Of a stretch of 64,000 nucleotides of DNA, positions 1-9,801 are shown in pieces. The stretch is taken from positions 124,001-188,000 of the forward strand of contig NZ_JABBJF010000001.1 in the NCBI RefSeq assembly GCF_014218705.1, read 5' to 3'. The position numbers were made by a program, and so were the translations under genes. The notes beneath the pieces were generated by a model. The model saw only the letters and a list, made by a program, of their open reading frames with translations, was not told the DNA's origin and ran no database searches. Source of the stretch: Kluyvera sichuanensis (GTDB lineage: Bacteria > Pseudomonadota > Gammaproteobacteria > Enterobacterales > Enterobacteriaceae). Position 1 is the first letter of the stretch; every line of letters begins with the position of its first letter.

Positions 1-2
1 AT

Positions 3-440
3 AAAGAGCTGGTCAGCGAAACCCTGGAAATGCTGCAAACCTGCTATCACCAGCTCGGCAAAGACAAAGAGTGGGAGCATTTCCTCCAGCGCTGCGTGGA
101 AGAGAACACCGGTGCCACGGCGGAGCTGATGCTGGCGCAGGTGATGGAACAGAGTAAAGGCGGAGAAGCGGCGCAAACCTACGTGACGCGCCAGCTGCAG
201 CGTCACCCAACCATGCGCGTGTTCCACAAGCTGATGGACTACCACCTCAACGAGGCGGAAGAAGGGCGCGCCAAAGAGAGCCTGATGGTGCTGCGTGACA
301 TGGTCGGCGAACAGGTACGCAGCAAGCCGCGCTATCGCTGCCAGAAGTGCGGCTTTACCGCCTATACGCTTTACTGGCACTGTCCATCCTGCCGCTCCTG
401 GTCGACCATTAAGCCGATTCGCGGGCTGGACGGCCAATAA
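3..440 (+). CDS. lapB: LapB C-terminal part (cut by window start)
   Basis: C-terminal 145 residues of LapB (YciM), the inner-membrane-anchored TPR protein that helps FtsH degrade LpxC and so limits lipopolysaccharide synthesis (known for the family). The reading frame is open to the window edge, so the start is missing; the full E. coli protein is about 389 residues. Helical TPR-like sequence is followed by a C-terminal rubredoxin-type metal knuckle, CQKCG then CPSC, which in the family binds iron and packs against the TPRs. It lies upstream of pyrF in the same orientation, as in E. coli. Identification is firm. Confidence 0.95.
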   Translation, partial: KELVSETLEMLQTCYHQLGKDKEWEHFLQRCVEENTGATAELMLAQVMEQSKGGEAAQTYVTRQLQRHPTMRVFHKLMDYHLNEAEEGRAKESLMVLRDMVGEQVRSKPRYRCQKCGFTAYTLYWHCPSCRSWSTIKPIRGLDGQ

Positions 441-506
441 CTTCTGAAAAATAGCCCGCTTAGTTACAACATACTTTAATTTCCTTCTTCGTTCATGCCC
501 TCGGCA

Positions 507-535
507 TTGTGCCTGTTCGGTCAGGCAGGTAGAAT
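507..535 (+). promoter_or_regulatory. Predicted sigma-70 promoter of pyrF
   Basis: TTGTGC at 507-512 and TAGAAT at 530-535 are separated by exactly 17 bases and lie about 55 bases upstream of the pyrF ATG. This is the best promoter-like pair in the lapB-pyrF gap. It is a prediction from sequence only. Confidence 0.5.
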
Positions 536-590
536 GCTGCCCGTTTACCTTTTCCGCACCCCGCGTGCCCATCAATAAGAAGGTCCAGTC

Positions 591-1325
591 ATGTCCGTTG
601 CTTCATCTTCTTCTCGTGTTGTCATCACCTCTCCCGTTGTTGTTGCCCTTGACTACAATAATCGCGACAACGCGCTCGCCTTTGTTGATCGCATTGACCC
701 GCGTGACTGCCGCTTAAAAGTGGGCAAAGAGATGTTTACGCTGTTTGGCCCGCAGTTTGTGCGTGACCTGCAGCAGCGTGGCTTTGAGATTTTCCTGGAC
801 CTGAAATTCCACGATATTCCGAACACCACCGCCCATGCGGTTGCCGCGGCGGCGGATCTGGGCGTCTGGATGGTAAACGTACACGCATCCGGCGGGGCAC
901 GAATGATGACCGCGGCGCGTGAAGCGCTGACGGCGTTTGGCGCTGATGCGCCGCTGCTGATTGCGGTTACCGTGCTGACCAGCATGGAGTCTAGCGACCT
1001 GCAAGACCTGGGCATTGCACTGTCTCCGGCGGACTACGCCTTGAAGTTGGCAACGCTGACCAAAAACTGTGGTCTGGATGGCGTGGTGTGCTCGGCACAG
1101 GAAGCCGTTCGCTTTAAGCAGGAACTGGGCCAGGCGTTTAAGCTGGTGACCCCGGGCATTCGCCCAACCGGCAGCGAAGCCGGCGATCAGCGTCGTATTA
1201 TGACGCCAGAGCAGGCGCTGACCGCAGGCGTAGACTATATGGTTATCGGTCGCCCGGTCACACAGTCTGCTGACCCGGCGCAAACTCTGCGCGACATTAA
1301 TGCATCGCTGAATCTGGGGGCCTAA
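591..1325 (+). CDS. pyrF: Orotidine 5'-phosphate decarboxylase
   Basis: Catalyses the last step of UMP synthesis, decarboxylation of orotidine 5'-phosphate, in the cytoplasm. The 244-residue protein is a TIM barrel carrying the catalytic family motif [10 protein letters not shown] near residue 70 and the phosphate-binding loop TPGIRP near residue 190. Length matches E. coli PyrF (245). The ATG has an AGAAGG ribosome site about 8 bases upstream. The stop codon overlaps the start of yciH (TAATG), which indicates translational coupling of the two genes. Confidence 0.98.
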   Translation: MSVASSSSRVVITSPVVVALDYNNRDNALAFVDRIDPRDCRLKVGKEMFTLFGPQFVRDLQQRGFEIFLDLKFHDIPNTTAHAVAAAADLGVWMVNVHASGGARMMTAAREALTAFGADAPLLIAVTVLTSMESSDLQDLGIALSPADYALKLATLTKNCGLDGVVCSAQEAVRFKQELGQAFKLVTPGIRPTGSEAGDQRRIMTPEQALTAGVDYMVIGRPVTQSADPAQTLRDINASLNLGA

Positions 1326-1651
1326 TGAGCGACAACAACAGCCGTCTGGTCTACTCGACGGAAACCGGCCGTATCGATGAGCCTAAAGCCGCCGTGGTGC
1401 GTCCGAAAGGCGACGGCGTGGTGAGAATTCAGCGCCAGACCAGCGGGCGTAAAGGGAAGGGCGTTTGTCTTATCACCGGTATCGATCTCAACGACGATGA
1501 GCTGACCAAACTTGCCGCCGAGTTGAAAAAGAAATGCGGTTGCGGCGGTGCGTTGAAAGACGGCGTGATTGAAATTCAGGGCGACAAGCGCGATTTGCTT
1601 AAAACGCTGCTGGAAGCCAAAGGGATGAAGGTCAAGCTGGCTGGCGGTTAA
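1325..1651 (+). CDS. yciH: YciH, SUI1/eIF1-like translation factor
   Basis: A 108-residue SUI1-domain protein related to eukaryotic and archaeal eIF1. In E. coli YciH has been proposed to influence start-site selection and general translation under stress. The core SUI1 sequence GVCLITGIDLNDDELTKLA and the following CGCGGALKDGVIEIQGD segment are clear. The start ATG shares one base with the pyrF stop, so it is probably co-transcribed with pyrF. Confidence 0.95.
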   Translation: MSDNNSRLVYSTETGRIDEPKAAVVRPKGDGVVRIQRQTSGRKGKGVCLITGIDLNDDELTKLAAELKKKCGCGGALKDGVIEIQGDKRDLLKTLLEAKGMKVKLAGG

Positions 1652-1675
1652 TTGCCGGATGGCGCTACCGATCCT

Positions 1676-1706
1676 GTAGCCCGGGCGAGCGCATGCGAGC
1701 CCGGGA
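1676..1706. repeat. REP-like palindrome
   Basis: A GTAGCCCGGGC... palindrome with a 7-bp stem (CCCGGGC at 1680-1686 with GCCCGGG at 1699-1705). It belongs to the same GTAGCCCGG family found at 8868, 22055 and 45541 in this window. It lies just after yciH and before the osmB terminator. Confidence 0.6.
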
Positions 1707-1730
1707 ATGTCACCTTTACTCACGGTGAAA

Positions 1731-1760
1731 TAAAAAGGGCCCCGATTCTCATCGGAGCCC
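1731..1760 (-). terminator. Rho-independent terminator of osmB
   Basis: On the minus strand a GC-rich hairpin (GGGC-x-CCGAT paired with ATCGG-x-GCCC, loop TCTC, 1737-1760) is followed by a run of five T. It sits directly downstream of the osmB stop codon. Confidence 0.75.
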
Positions 1761-1778
1761 TGATATTCGAATTGCGGT

Positions 1779-1994
1779 TTATTTGCCGACCTGATGGCCG
1801 ATAATACCACCTACCGCTGCGCCGCCCAGCGTACCCAGCGCGCTACCGTCCGTTAACACCGCACCACCGATTGCACCTGCACCGGCACCCAGCGCGGTAT
1901 TACGGTCACGTTTGGACCAGTTAGAACATGCACTCAGCGACATTACCAGCGTTACCGCTAAAACAGCAGCCGTCATTTTTTTCATTGAAGTCAT
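1779..1994 (-). CDS. osmB: Osmotically inducible lipoprotein OsmB
   Basis: A 71-residue lipoprotein (E. coli 72). A lysine-containing signal peptide ends at the lipobox LSAC, so the mature protein is N-acylated at Cys and membrane anchored. The mature part contains the glycine-zipper sequence GAGAGAIGGAVL... and GGAAVGGIIGH, typical of glycine-zipper lipoproteins that insert in or associate with membranes. In E. coli it is induced by osmotic stress and stationary phase. The exact function is unknown even in E. coli. Confidence 0.95.
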   Translation of the reverse strand: MTSMKKMTAAVLAVTLVMSLSACSNWSKRDRNTALGAGAGAIGGAVLTDGSALGTLGGAAVGGIIGHQVGK

Positions 1995-2257
1995 TTTTTT
2001 CTCCTGAATATTCTATTCACGGAAAAAGCCCTTTAACTATAGCAGTTGCCACCAGTACTCAGTGCATATTCCGTGAAGCTTGTTGCGCAGGTTGTAAATT
2101 TTGTTGCTAAAAGTCACGCAAGTGATAGTTACTTCCTGTTATATCGCTAACATTAATTTTACGAATTTGTGATGTAAGTTCCAGGGAAAAAGTCTTAATT
2201 CCGGCGTAGGAAAAGTCTCATAGCGAAACGGGGCAAATGGGGGGAGATAAAACGGGA
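1995..2257. other. Intergenic region between osmB and yciT
   Basis: About 260 bases without a credible gene. It must hold the osmB promoter on the minus strand close to 2000-2100, where the sequence is AT-rich, but no promoter could be assigned confidently. A plus-strand 60-codon ORF at 1928-2110 is antisense to osmB and is not supported. Confidence 0.4.
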
Positions 2258-2286
2258 GAAAACCCGACGCCAGAACAGGCATCGGG
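2258..2286 (-). terminator. Rho-independent terminator of yciT
   Basis: On the minus strand, CCCGATGCC pairs with GGCGTCGGG (one G-T pair) around a loop of about six bases, followed by TTTTCT. It lies a few bases after the yciT stop. Confidence 0.75.
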
Positions 2287-2294
2287 CGGGGTGA

Positions 2295-3044
2295 CTAAGG
2301 GCGCTTGACGATATTCACGGTAAGCCCGGTTTGCTCCAGCTGCAGCTGTTTTTCCGTGGATAAATTGTCGTCGGTAATCAAACGATTGAAGTGGCTCATC
2401 GGCCCGAGCGGATACGGATGCGTAGCGCCAAACTTCGAGCTGTCGGTCAGAACGATGGCTTCGCTGCCTTTTTCCAGCACGGCGTTAACAATATCGGCGC
2501 GCATCATGTCGCGACCGGTAAAGCCGGTCTCCGGCTGCCACCCGTCAATACCGATAAACGCTTTGCTGAAATGCACCTGCTGAATGTACTGACGCGTCAG
2601 CGGGCCAACCATGCTCTCGCTCTTCTTCTGGTAGATCCCGCCGAGCAGGATAACTTCACCCGGGGTCTCTTTCAGCAGGTGCGCGATATAGCTGCTGACG
2701 GTGATGATGGTAATATCCGGCTGCTTTGCCAGTTCGCGCGCCAGCAGCGCATTGCTGCTACCGTTCTCAATAAACACCGTTTCGCCCGGACGCACCAGCG
2801 AGGCCGCAAAGGCCGCCAGTTCACGCTTGAGCGCAAAGTTGTTCATCATGCGTGTTTCCACGTCTTCGCTGTCCAGAGGAACGGCGAAACCGTGCGTACG
2901 TCTCAGATAGCTCTGCTTTTCCAGCAGATTCAGATCCTGACGAATAGTGACTTCCGAAACGCCGGTCATTTTCGCCAAATCGGCGACGCTCATTCGGCCT
3001 TTATCAATCACCAGTTGTAATATGGTTTGCTGTCGGGAATTCAT
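2295..3044 (-). CDS. yciT: DeoR-family regulator YciT
   Basis: A 249-residue DeoR-type transcription regulator, equal in length to E. coli YciT. An N-terminal winged helix-turn-helix ([19 protein letters not shown], about residues 18-37) precedes a DeoR C-terminal sugar-phosphate sensor domain with the motifs GSS, LGG and GIDGW. The start was placed at MNSRQQ because this reproduces the E. coli N-terminus; an upstream in-frame start would add 72 non-conserved residues. YciT has been linked to osmotic-stress genes in E. coli; the effector is unknown. Confidence 0.93.
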   Translation of the reverse strand: MNSRQQTILQLVIDKGRMSVADLAKMTGVSEVTIRQDLNLLEKQSYLRRTHGFAVPLDSEDVETRMMNNFALKRELAAFAASLVRPGETVFIENGSSNALLARELAKQPDITIITVSSYIAHLLKETPGEVILLGGIYQKKSESMVGPLTRQYIQQVHFSKAFIGIDGWQPETGFTGRDMMRADIVNAVLEKGSEAIVLTDSSKFGATHPYPLGPMSHFNRLITDDNLSTEKQLQLEQTGLTVNIVKRP

Positions 3045-3114
3045 AATCAATGCATCAATTTTTAGGGCGAGGGCGGAAATTGCGATTAGGCCGCCGCTCG
3101 CAGGGCGAATGGTG

Positions 3115-3297
3115 TCAGATTTCCCACGGGGATTTTGGCTGACCTGTGCGGCTGTCGCGTTCGTCTGCCGCGTAGGCCAGTAATTCCGCTTTGAGTATTT
3201 CAAGATTATTGATTGCGGAATGGGTGTCGCCGCCAACCAGAATATCAAGTACGGTATCAATACGTTGGGCTACCTGACGCGCATCGAGCTCGGACAT
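3115..3297 (-). CDS. yciZ: YciZ, UPF0509 family small protein
   Basis: A 60-residue acidic protein matching E. coli YciZ (57 residues) across its length, including the N-terminal [20 protein letters not shown] and the C-terminal PKSPWEI. No function is known for the family. It lies between yciT and pdeR in the same orientation, about 80 bases downstream of pdeR, so it may be read from the pdeR transcript. Confidence 0.9.
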   Translation of the reverse strand: MSELDARQVAQRIDTVLDILVGGDTHSAINNLEILKAELLAYAADERDSRTGQPKSPWEI

Positions 3298-3378
3298 AAT
3301 GGGATCCTGTTGATAAATTCGATTGAAATCAATGATGCAAAATTTACCGACAAAAGAGAAGTGAAAAAATGGCTTACC

Positions 3379-5370
3379 TTATAACCCCGAATGCTCACTC
3401 AGCCAGCGTTCCAGCTCGGCGACGGGCATGGGGCGCGCAAAAAGGTAGCCCTGTCGTTCATCTACGCCGTGCAGCTTCAAAAACGCATCGTCAGCCGCGT
3501 CCTCGACGCCTTCCGCAATAATGCGCAAATTCAATGCTCGGGCCACGGCAATAATCGCCACTACCAGCGATTGGGAGACCGAATGGTCATGCACGCTCTG
3601 CACAAAAATATGGTCGAGCTTAATGGTATCGATAGGGAAGCGGGCCAGCTGCGACAGCGACGAATAGCCGGTGCCGAAATCATCTAAATGGATTTGCGCT
3701 CCCAATGCGCGAAACTGTTCCATCACCGCCAGCGCCTGTTCGGCGTTATCAATAAGGCAGCTTTCGGTCAGCTCAATGTCTATCGGGCACGTCTCGAATC
3801 CCTGAGCGGCCATCGCCTGTTTCAGATCGCTGAAGATAGCGTGATCGACCAGTTGCCTTGCAGAGACGTTAACCGCCACGCGCAGGTGAATGCCTCGGTC
3901 GCGCCACTGCGCCACCTGACGAATCGCGTCCAGCATTACCCAGCGCCCCAGCGGAACAATCAGCCCCGACTCCTCGGCGTAAGAGATAAAATCCATCGGC
4001 GGGATAAGCCCACGTTCGGGCGAGTTCCAGCGCACCAGCGCCTCCAGGCTATGAACCTCGCCGTTTAAGTCCACCTTAGGCTGATAATAGATAACCAACT
4101 GGTCGCACTGCAGGGCTTTGCGCAGGTTGGTATCCAGCCACAGATACTCAAATACCCGCAGATTCATCTCCGGTTTAAAGACGCTAAAACGCCCGCGCCC
4201 GTTCTCTTTGGCGGTGTACATCGCCGTGTCGGCGTTGCGAATCAGGCTCTCCCGGTCTTCGCCGTGCTGCGGGGCGATAGAGATGCCCAGCGAACAGCCG
4301 CTATAGACCTCAATCAGGCCGATGCGGAAAGGATCGCGCAGGCGGGTCAGCACCCTGGATGCCATCGCTTCCAGTTCGCTCTGTGAGGTGTGGGTGGCAA
4401 GGACGATAAACTCATCGCCGCCCAGACGTGCGAGGGTCTGGTTCTCTTCCAGGCAGCTTAAAATCGACAGAGCCACCGACTGTAGCAGTTGATCGCCAAA
4501 GACGTGCCCGTAGGCGTCGTTCACCTTCTTGAAGTTATCGAGATCGAAATAGACCAGACCAACTTGTTCGTCAGGCTGACGGCTTTCGATGGCACTGCCG
4601 ATCAGCTCATTGATGGCATGACGGTTGGGCAAGCCGGTGATAGTGTCGGTGTTCGCCAGCACCCGCAACCGTTCTTGCGCTTTGCGCTCCTCGGTAATAT
4701 CGGTGCCGGAACAGATAAGGTAGATCTCGTTCTTACCGCTACCGCTGTGGACGAAGCGGTTGCGAAACAGAAAAAGGCGTGGCCCTTTGCGGGTTTTGAT
4801 CCAGCGTTCGACTTCATAGGGCCCGCCGTTGCTAAAAAAACGGCTCACGTTCTCCCGCGCGGCGGCGGCTTCCGGCGCAGACATAAAAAGCTCAAACGCG
4901 GTTTTGCCGATCACGTCCTGCTCTTTTACCCCGGTGTACTCTTCGCATAGCCGGTTGAAGCGCTGAATTTTGCCTTCCCGGTCGAGAATAACAATCACCG
5001 AATTCGCTTCTGACACCACCTGTTCGGCAAACAGTAGCCCCTGCAGCAGGTCGCGGGCGACGGAGGAGGTATCAAACCAGGAAGACGCCGTGCCGGCCCA
5101 TTCCGTACAGCTCACCTTGCGACCAATAAGATGAATGGGCACATCATGGCCGTTGACCTGAATATTGACCGCCAGGCTTGAGGTGGTGACGCTCATGGTA
5201 TGAATGCGCTGGACATTTTCTTCGCTGAGAGGGATGGCGAGGTCGGACCCAGCGCCGGAATCGGGGTCAATGCTTAGGTAGAGGATAGGTTCGGCACGTG
5301 ACAAACGCCAGTAGAGACTGGTTTCACTGGGGGTTGGGTCGAGCAGATTTTGTGCCAGAGACTTCACCAT
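3379..5370 (-). CDS. pdeR: Cyclic-di-GMP phosphodiesterase PdeR (PAS-GGDEF-EAL)
   Basis: A 663-residue c-di-GMP signalling protein matching E. coli PdeR (YciR/Gmr, 661). Order: N-terminal region, PAS domain (about 112-225), GGDEF (motif at 317-321, preceded by LARL), EAL (motif at 443-445). EAL residues look intact: ELTES, DDFGTGYSS, KLD, AEGVED and QGY are all present. In E. coli PdeR is a trigger enzyme that senses c-di-GMP and restrains DgcM and MlrA, controlling csgD and curli. DgcM is not at its E. coli position in this window. The ATG has a GAGGAG ribosome site. Confidence 0.95.
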   Translation of the reverse strand: MVKSLAQNLLDPTPSETSLYWRLSRAEPILYLSIDPDSGAGSDLAIPLSEENVQRIHTMSVTTSSLAVNIQVNGHDVPIHLIGRKVSCTEWAGTASSWFDTSSVARDLLQGLLFAEQVVSEANSVIVILDREGKIQRFNRLCEEYTGVKEQDVIGKTAFELFMSAPEAAAARENVSRFFSNGGPYEVERWIKTRKGPRLFLFRNRFVHSGSGKNEIYLICSGTDITEERKAQERLRVLANTDTITGLPNRHAINELIGSAIESRQPDEQVGLVYFDLDNFKKVNDAYGHVFGDQLLQSVALSILSCLEENQTLARLGGDEFIVLATHTSQSELEAMASRVLTRLRDPFRIGLIEVYSGCSLGISIAPQHGEDRESLIRNADTAMYTAKENGRGRFSVFKPEMNLRVFEYLWLDTNLRKALQCDQLVIYYQPKVDLNGEVHSLEALVRWNSPERGLIPPMDFISYAEESGLIVPLGRWVMLDAIRQVAQWRDRGIHLRVAVNVSARQLVDHAIFSDLKQAMAAQGFETCPIDIELTESCLIDNAEQALAVMEQFRALGAQIHLDDFGTGYSSLSQLARFPIDTIKLDHIFVQSVHDHSVSQSLVVAIIAVARALNLRIIAEGVEDAADDAFLKLHGVDERQGYLFARPMPVAELERWLSEHSGL

Positions 5371-5486
5371 GCGTGCTCCTCGTACACCTGCATTCGAATG
5401 CGTCCGGATCCAATACCATGGTATTCAGTGTGAACGTTTTTTGAAATTTCGCGTAGAAAAAAGAGGGTAGAGGTATAGGGGCGGGC

Positions 5487-5514
5487 AAAAAAAACGGCCC
5501 CCGAAGGAGCCGCT
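5487..5514 (-). terminator. Rho-independent terminator of rnb
   Basis: On the minus strand GCGGCTCC-TTCG-GGGGCCG forms a stem with a stable TTCG loop followed by eight T (5487-5494). It lies just after the rnb stop and separates rnb from pdeR. Confidence 0.9.
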
Positions 5515-5532
5515 TTAGACAGCAGAGAACGC

Positions 5533-7467
5533 TTACGCCGCAGGGCGAGCAATCACGCTGCGAGTCTCCATGCGCACTTCCGCAATGGTGACATCAATGA
5601 CGTCAGTGACCTTATAAACCACTTCACCTTTGATCTGCACGGTACCGCTCTCCTGGCTGCAAACCATCTCATCACGCACGGCGTGCAGGAATGGCGCAGG
5701 GATAAAGGCAACCGCGCCGTTATCCACCAGACGTACGCGCATGCCGCCGCGGCTAACGTCGATGATCTCCGCTGCGAAACGGGTATCTTTACCCGCCTGC
5801 GGATTCAGATAACGGGCGTACAGCCAGTCAGCCACATCGCGTTCCGCCATGCGGTTCAGGCGACGACGCTCGGCCATCTGCACGGTGACATCTTCTTTCG
5901 GACGGGAAGGGTTTTCGCCTTTGATGATCGCTTTCAGCAGACGATGGTTCACCATGTCACCGTACTTACGAATTGGCGAAGTCCAGGTCGCATACGCTTC
6001 GAGGCCTAAACCAAAGTGTGGGCCCGGCTCGATGCTGATTTCCGCAAATGACTGGAAGCGGCGAATGCGGCTGTCGAGGAAGCCAGAAGGCTGAGCGTCA
6101 AGCTCGCGGCGCAGCTTGCAGAAACCGTCCAGGGTCAGCACTTCAACCGGGTCGACGTGAACGTCGTGGGTTTTCAGCAGCGCAGCCAGCGCTTCGGTGT
6201 TGTCTGGCGCAAAGCCGGTGTGGACGTTGTAGATACCAAAGCCCAGCTTGTCGCGCAGCACGCGAGCCGCGCAGATGTTGGCCGCAATCATCGACTCTTC
6301 AACGATGCGGTTAGCAATGCGGCGCGGTTCGGCGACGATATCCAGCACTTCGCCTTTCTCACCCAGCACGAAGCGGTAGTCAGGGCGGTCTTTGAAGACC
6401 AGCGCATGGGTTTTACGCCATTCGCTACGAATCTGGCAAACGCGCTGCAGCAGGGTAATCTGACGCGCGATGGCATCGGTCTGCGGCTTCCAGTCGCCGC
6501 TGTTTTCCAGCCAGTTGGAAACGTCGTCATACACCAGTTTGGCTTTTGATTCGATGTTAGCGGCGAAGAACTCAATGTTGTCTTCGATGGTGCCGTCGGC
6601 CGCCAGCGTCATGCGGCAGGCCAGTACCGGGCGAACCACTTCCGCACGCAGCGAGCAGAGGTCGTCGGACAGCTCACGCGGCAGCATCGGGATGTTGAAG
6701 CCCGGCAGATAGTTGGTGAAGGCGCGAATTTTCGCGGCGTCGTCCAGCTTGCTGCCTTCCACAATCCAGGCGGTCGGGTCGGCGATAGCCACGGTCAGCA
6801 GCAGTTTGCCGTCGGTGGCTTCTTCCACAAACAGCGCATCGTCCATATCTTCGGTGCTGGCGCTGTCGATGGTGACGAAGTCGAGGGCGGTCAGATCGCG
6901 ACGCTCCAGACCTTCATCCTGCATTTCGGTCGCCACGCCGTTTGGCGCTTCTTTTTCCAGGTTATGACGGGCGAGGGTTACCCACCACGGCACAAAGTGG
7001 TCGTCACCAAAGGTGATGAATTTGGTCAGCTCAGCGTAGAAGCTACGATCGCCTTTCAGCGGATGACGGCGCATTTCAGCAACGGCCCAGTCACCCTCTT
7101 TGAAATCATGTGTGACACCGCGTTCAGCGCGGCAGGGAATGGCATCTTTTAACAGCGGATGGTCAGGAACGATAGACAGTCTGTCATCCTTGCGGTGAAT
7201 CTTTCCGACAAAACGGGTCAGGAAAGGCTCAACCAATTCTTCCGGCTCGGCGCTCTCTTTCTCTTTTTCAGAGTGGATGACAGCGATAATACGGTCGCCG
7301 TGCATCACTTTTTTCATCTGCGGCGGCGGAATAAAATAGCTTTTCTGCGCGTCGACTTCGAGGAAACCGAAGCCTTTTTCCGTGGCTTTTACGACCCCTT
7401 CAGCACGAGGCGTCTGGGAGTGAAGTTGCTGTTTTAGCTGCGCGAGCAGCGGGTTGTCCTGAAGCAT
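5533..7467 (-). CDS. rnb: Exoribonuclease II
   Basis: A 644-residue RNase II, a processive 3'-to-5' hydrolytic exoribonuclease for single-stranded RNA (E. coli 644). Order: two N-terminal cold-shock RNA-binding domains, the RNB catalytic domain with the metal-binding acidic cluster [13 protein letters not shown] (about residues 201-213), and a C-terminal S1 domain. All catalytic aspartates are visible. It is a monocistronic-looking gene with its own terminator, between yciW and pdeR as in E. coli. Confidence 0.98.
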   Translation of the reverse strand: MLQDNPLLAQLKQQLHSQTPRAEGVVKATEKGFGFLEVDAQKSYFIPPPQMKKVMHGDRIIAVIHSEKEKESAEPEELVEPFLTRFVGKIHRKDDRLSIVPDHPLLKDAIPCRAERGVTHDFKEGDWAVAEMRRHPLKGDRSFYAELTKFITFGDDHFVPWWVTLARHNLEKEAPNGVATEMQDEGLERRDLTALDFVTIDSASTEDMDDALFVEEATDGKLLLTVAIADPTAWIVEGSKLDDAAKIRAFTNYLPGFNIPMLPRELSDDLCSLRAEVVRPVLACRMTLAADGTIEDNIEFFAANIESKAKLVYDDVSNWLENSGDWKPQTDAIARQITLLQRVCQIRSEWRKTHALVFKDRPDYRFVLGEKGEVLDIVAEPRRIANRIVEESMIAANICAARVLRDKLGFGIYNVHTGFAPDNTEALAALLKTHDVHVDPVEVLTLDGFCKLRRELDAQPSGFLDSRIRRFQSFAEISIEPGPHFGLGLEAYATWTSPIRKYGDMVNHRLLKAIIKGENPSRPKEDVTVQMAERRRLNRMAERDVADWLYARYLNPQAGKDTRFAAEIIDVSRGGMRVRLVDNGAVAFIPAPFLHAVRDEMVCSQESGTVQIKGEVVYKVTDVIDVTIAEVRMETRSVIARPAA

Positions 7468-7548
7468 ATTGATCTATTTTCGTGGCCAAAAGAGCGGCTG
7501 ACATTGTTACGCGAATCTATAGGTTGCAGCAAGCGCTCTTTCACCCTT

Positions 7549-8706
7549 TTACGTAACTTGTTGCGCGTTGCCAAGGGCGATGCGCAGGCGGTTTAGCCAG
7601 CCGCTCAATGCGCTCCAGGCAAGCAGCGTGATGGCATCCGGTACCGAAAGACCTTGCTCGATGACTGGTGTTAGCTGAGCGGCGCTAAACCGGTCCGGCG
7701 CGCGGGTTAAAAGCTGTGTTGCCTGCGCCATTGCCCGCTCACGCGGATAGTGGTGGCTCCAGGCCTGGATAGCGCGCTCGCCGTTGCGTACCGCCTCCGG
7801 CAGACCGCTGGCGCCTTGCCACTGACCGCTGTAGTAATGAAAACAGCTCGTGCTACCGTTGATGCGGGCCGGGATAAGCGAGGCCAGCGGCTGAAGGGGA
7901 TGGGCGAAGGCGAGGGCGTCGATAAGCTCACCCAGTCCCTCCAGCAGCGTCTCCTCGGCGACCAGTGCGTTTGCCAGATCCGTAAGTTCGGGTAGCTGCT
8001 GCCAGCGTGCCAGCGCGTCACCCTGCGGGGTATTGGCCTGGTGCGGTGCGGTACTGACAAAGTCGGTATGCCACGGCGCGCTTTCACTCTGGAAGCGTTC
8101 TGCGTCAGCATCCTCCTGCACCGGCATACCGGGTATCCAGCGCACCGGGAAACCGAGATGCGCCTGGAAAATGGCGATAACGCGCGCCTGAAAGCCGACG
8201 AAGCCGACCACCTGGTTAATCAGAATAATATCGTGTGCGGTAAGCCCTACGCCGTCCAGTTGTTGACGTTCGCGCGGTGTGATCACCGACGGTGAGCTGG
8301 CAAGCTGGCGGGCGTACTGGGTGATTTGCGCCAGCCGATGGTTGCTTTCGCGCGATGAATCCGGCCCCGGCAGAGGCGCCAGACGCGCGGCGTAGTGGTT
8401 ACATAGGCGCTGAACCCCGGAAACCTGCGCGACGGTGAGTGCAGTACTCAAACGGTCGTAGGCGCTGAAGGTGCGCAGGCGGTTGACGGTGACCACATCC
8501 GGGAACAGCGTTTGGGCAAACGTACGGGCAACGCGCAGCCAGCGCTGATTGGCGCTGTAGAGGGCATCAGGTAACGTGAGGTCCAGTAAAAAACGGTCGT
8601 CAACGTGTGCGGCTTCGGGAACCAGCGGCATCACGTCGCTGTGTTGGGCTCTCGACTGGGTTTCGTGATACCAGTGGCTTTTGCCGTAAACGCGGCGTGG
8701 CTCCAT
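7549..8706 (-). CDS. yciW: YciW, AhpD/CMD-like putative oxidoreductase
   Basis: A 385-residue protein corresponding to E. coli YciW (about 375 residues) at the conserved position between rnb and fabI. It is a putative peroxidase of the carboxymuconolactone decarboxylase/AhpD-like group. In E. coli it has been reported as CysB-controlled and linked to cysteine metabolism. A canonical AhpD CxxC was not seen, so peroxidase chemistry is unproven. The ATG at 8706 was retained because the N-terminus (MEPRRVYGKSHWYHET) appears conserved. Confidence 0.88.
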   Translation of the reverse strand: MEPRRVYGKSHWYHETQSRAQHSDVMPLVPEAAHVDDRFLLDLTLPDALYSANQRWLRVARTFAQTLFPDVVTVNRLRTFSAYDRLSTALTVAQVSGVQRLCNHYAARLAPLPGPDSSRESNHRLAQITQYARQLASSPSVITPRERQQLDGVGLTAHDIILINQVVGFVGFQARVIAIFQAHLGFPVRWIPGMPVQEDADAERFQSESAPWHTDFVSTAPHQANTPQGDALARWQQLPELTDLANALVAEETLLEGLGELIDALAFAHPLQPLASLIPARINGSTSCFHYYSGQWQGASGLPEAVRNGERAIQAWSHHYPRERAMAQATQLLTRAPDRFSAAQLTPVIEQGLSVPDAITLLAWSALSGWLNRLRIALGNAQQVT

Positions 8707-8867
8707 GGGTATTCCTTGATCTATAGGTGGCGAGCCGGCGGGTATTGAGAGGGGTTGCCGGATCGTTATAGGTAAATATCCTGGCGCATGCGTGGCGAGG
8801 GAGAAAATATTGTTCGGCGATAATTAATAACTGACTGGAATAACAGAAGGGTAAGAAGCGGTGAATC

Positions 8868-8980
8868 GTAGCCCGCCGAACGCCGTGACGCCGGAGAAAT
8901 TCCCGGCGTCGGCGTAAACGCCTTGTCCGGGCTACTGAGTGAGGTGCGTTGTAGCCCGGCCGAACGTAGTGACGCCGGGA
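8868..8980. repeat. REP/BIME-like cluster between yciW and fabI
   Basis: GTAGCCCGCCG... at 8868 is answered by ...GTCCGGGCTAC ending at 8935, giving an imperfect palindrome of about 68 bases. A further GTAGCCCGGCC... unit follows at 8951-8980. The cluster fills most of the yciW-fabI gap (8707-8991), where no other feature is evident. E. coli has the small gene ycjD near fabI; it is absent here. Confidence 0.7.
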
Positions 8981-8991
8981 AATCCTAAGGC

Positions 8992-9777
8992 CTACAGTTC
9001 GAGTTCGTTCATCGCAGCGATGCTGAAACCGCCGTCAACGTGCACCACTTCCCCGGTTATCCCAGCGGAAAGATTAGAGCACAGGAACGCCGCTGAATTA
9101 CCGACATCTTCAATGGTGACGGTGCGGCGAATCGGGGTTACCGCTTCGCAGTGTGCCAGCATTTTTCGGAAATCCTTGATGCCGGAGGCGGCAAGTGTGC
9201 GAATCGGGCCAGCCGAAATCGCATTGACGCGAACGCCCTCCGGCCCCATCGCGTTTGCCATATAGCGCACGTTGGCTTCCAGAGATGCTTTCGCCAGCCC
9301 CATCACGTTGTAGTTCGGAATTGCACGCTCAGCGCCCAGATAGGAGAGGGTTAGCAGAGCAGAGCCAGGGTTCAGCATGCTGCGGCAGGCTTTCGCCATC
9401 GCCACAAAGCTGTAGGCGCTGATGTCGTGGGCGATTTTGAAGCCTTCACGGGTTACCGCGTTGACGTAGTCGCCGTCCAGCTGATCCGCTGGCGCAAAGC
9501 CGATGGAGTGGACGAAACCGTCAAACGTCGGCCAGACCTTAGCCAGCTCGGTGAACAGAGATTCGATGCTCGCATCTTCCGCCACATCGCACGGCAGGAC
9601 GATGCTGGAGTTCAGAGAAGCGGCGAACTCTTCTACGCGGCCTTTCAGTTTGTCGTTCTGATAGGTGAACGCCAGCTCGGCTCCTTCACGCTGCATCGCC
9701 TGGGCGATACCGTAGGCGATGGAGAGCTTACTGGCGACGCCTGTAATCAGAATACGTTTACCGGAAAGAAAACCCAT
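8992..9777 (-). CDS. fabI: Enoyl-[acyl-carrier-protein] reductase (NADH) FabI
   Basis: A 261-residue short-chain dehydrogenase family enzyme that reduces trans-2-enoyl-ACP in fatty-acid elongation; it is the triclosan target in related bacteria. N-terminal dinucleotide-binding sequence [11 protein letters not shown], and the catalytic Tyr-x6-Lys pair in [11 protein letters not shown] (about Tyr156/Lys163), are present. It lies 25 bases after sapF on the same strand, as in E. coli apart from the missing ycjD. Confidence 0.98.
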   Translation of the reverse strand: MGFLSGKRILITGVASKLSIAYGIAQAMQREGAELAFTYQNDKLKGRVEEFAASLNSSIVLPCDVAEDASIESLFTELAKVWPTFDGFVHSIGFAPADQLDGDYVNAVTREGFKIAHDISAYSFVAMAKACRSMLNPGSALLTLSYLGAERAIPNYNVMGLAKASLEANVRYMANAMGPEGVRVNAISAGPIRTLAASGIKDFRKMLAHCEAVTPIRRTVTIEDVGNSAAFLCSNLSAGITGEVVHVDGGFSIAAMNELEL

Positions 9778-9801
9778 GGTGTTTGATCCTTCTCTTCAGT
9801 G

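Noticed and set aside
714-1283. Long minus-strand ORF opposite pyrF (189 codons)
   Set aside because: Shadow of pyrF; no domain, and the plus-strand gene is certain.
1928-2110. 60-codon plus-strand ORF over the osmB start
   Set aside because: Antisense to a conserved lipoprotein gene, with no ribosome site or family match.
5364-5552. 62-codon minus-strand ORF between rnb and pdeR
   Set aside because: It runs across the rnb terminator and has no recognisable features.
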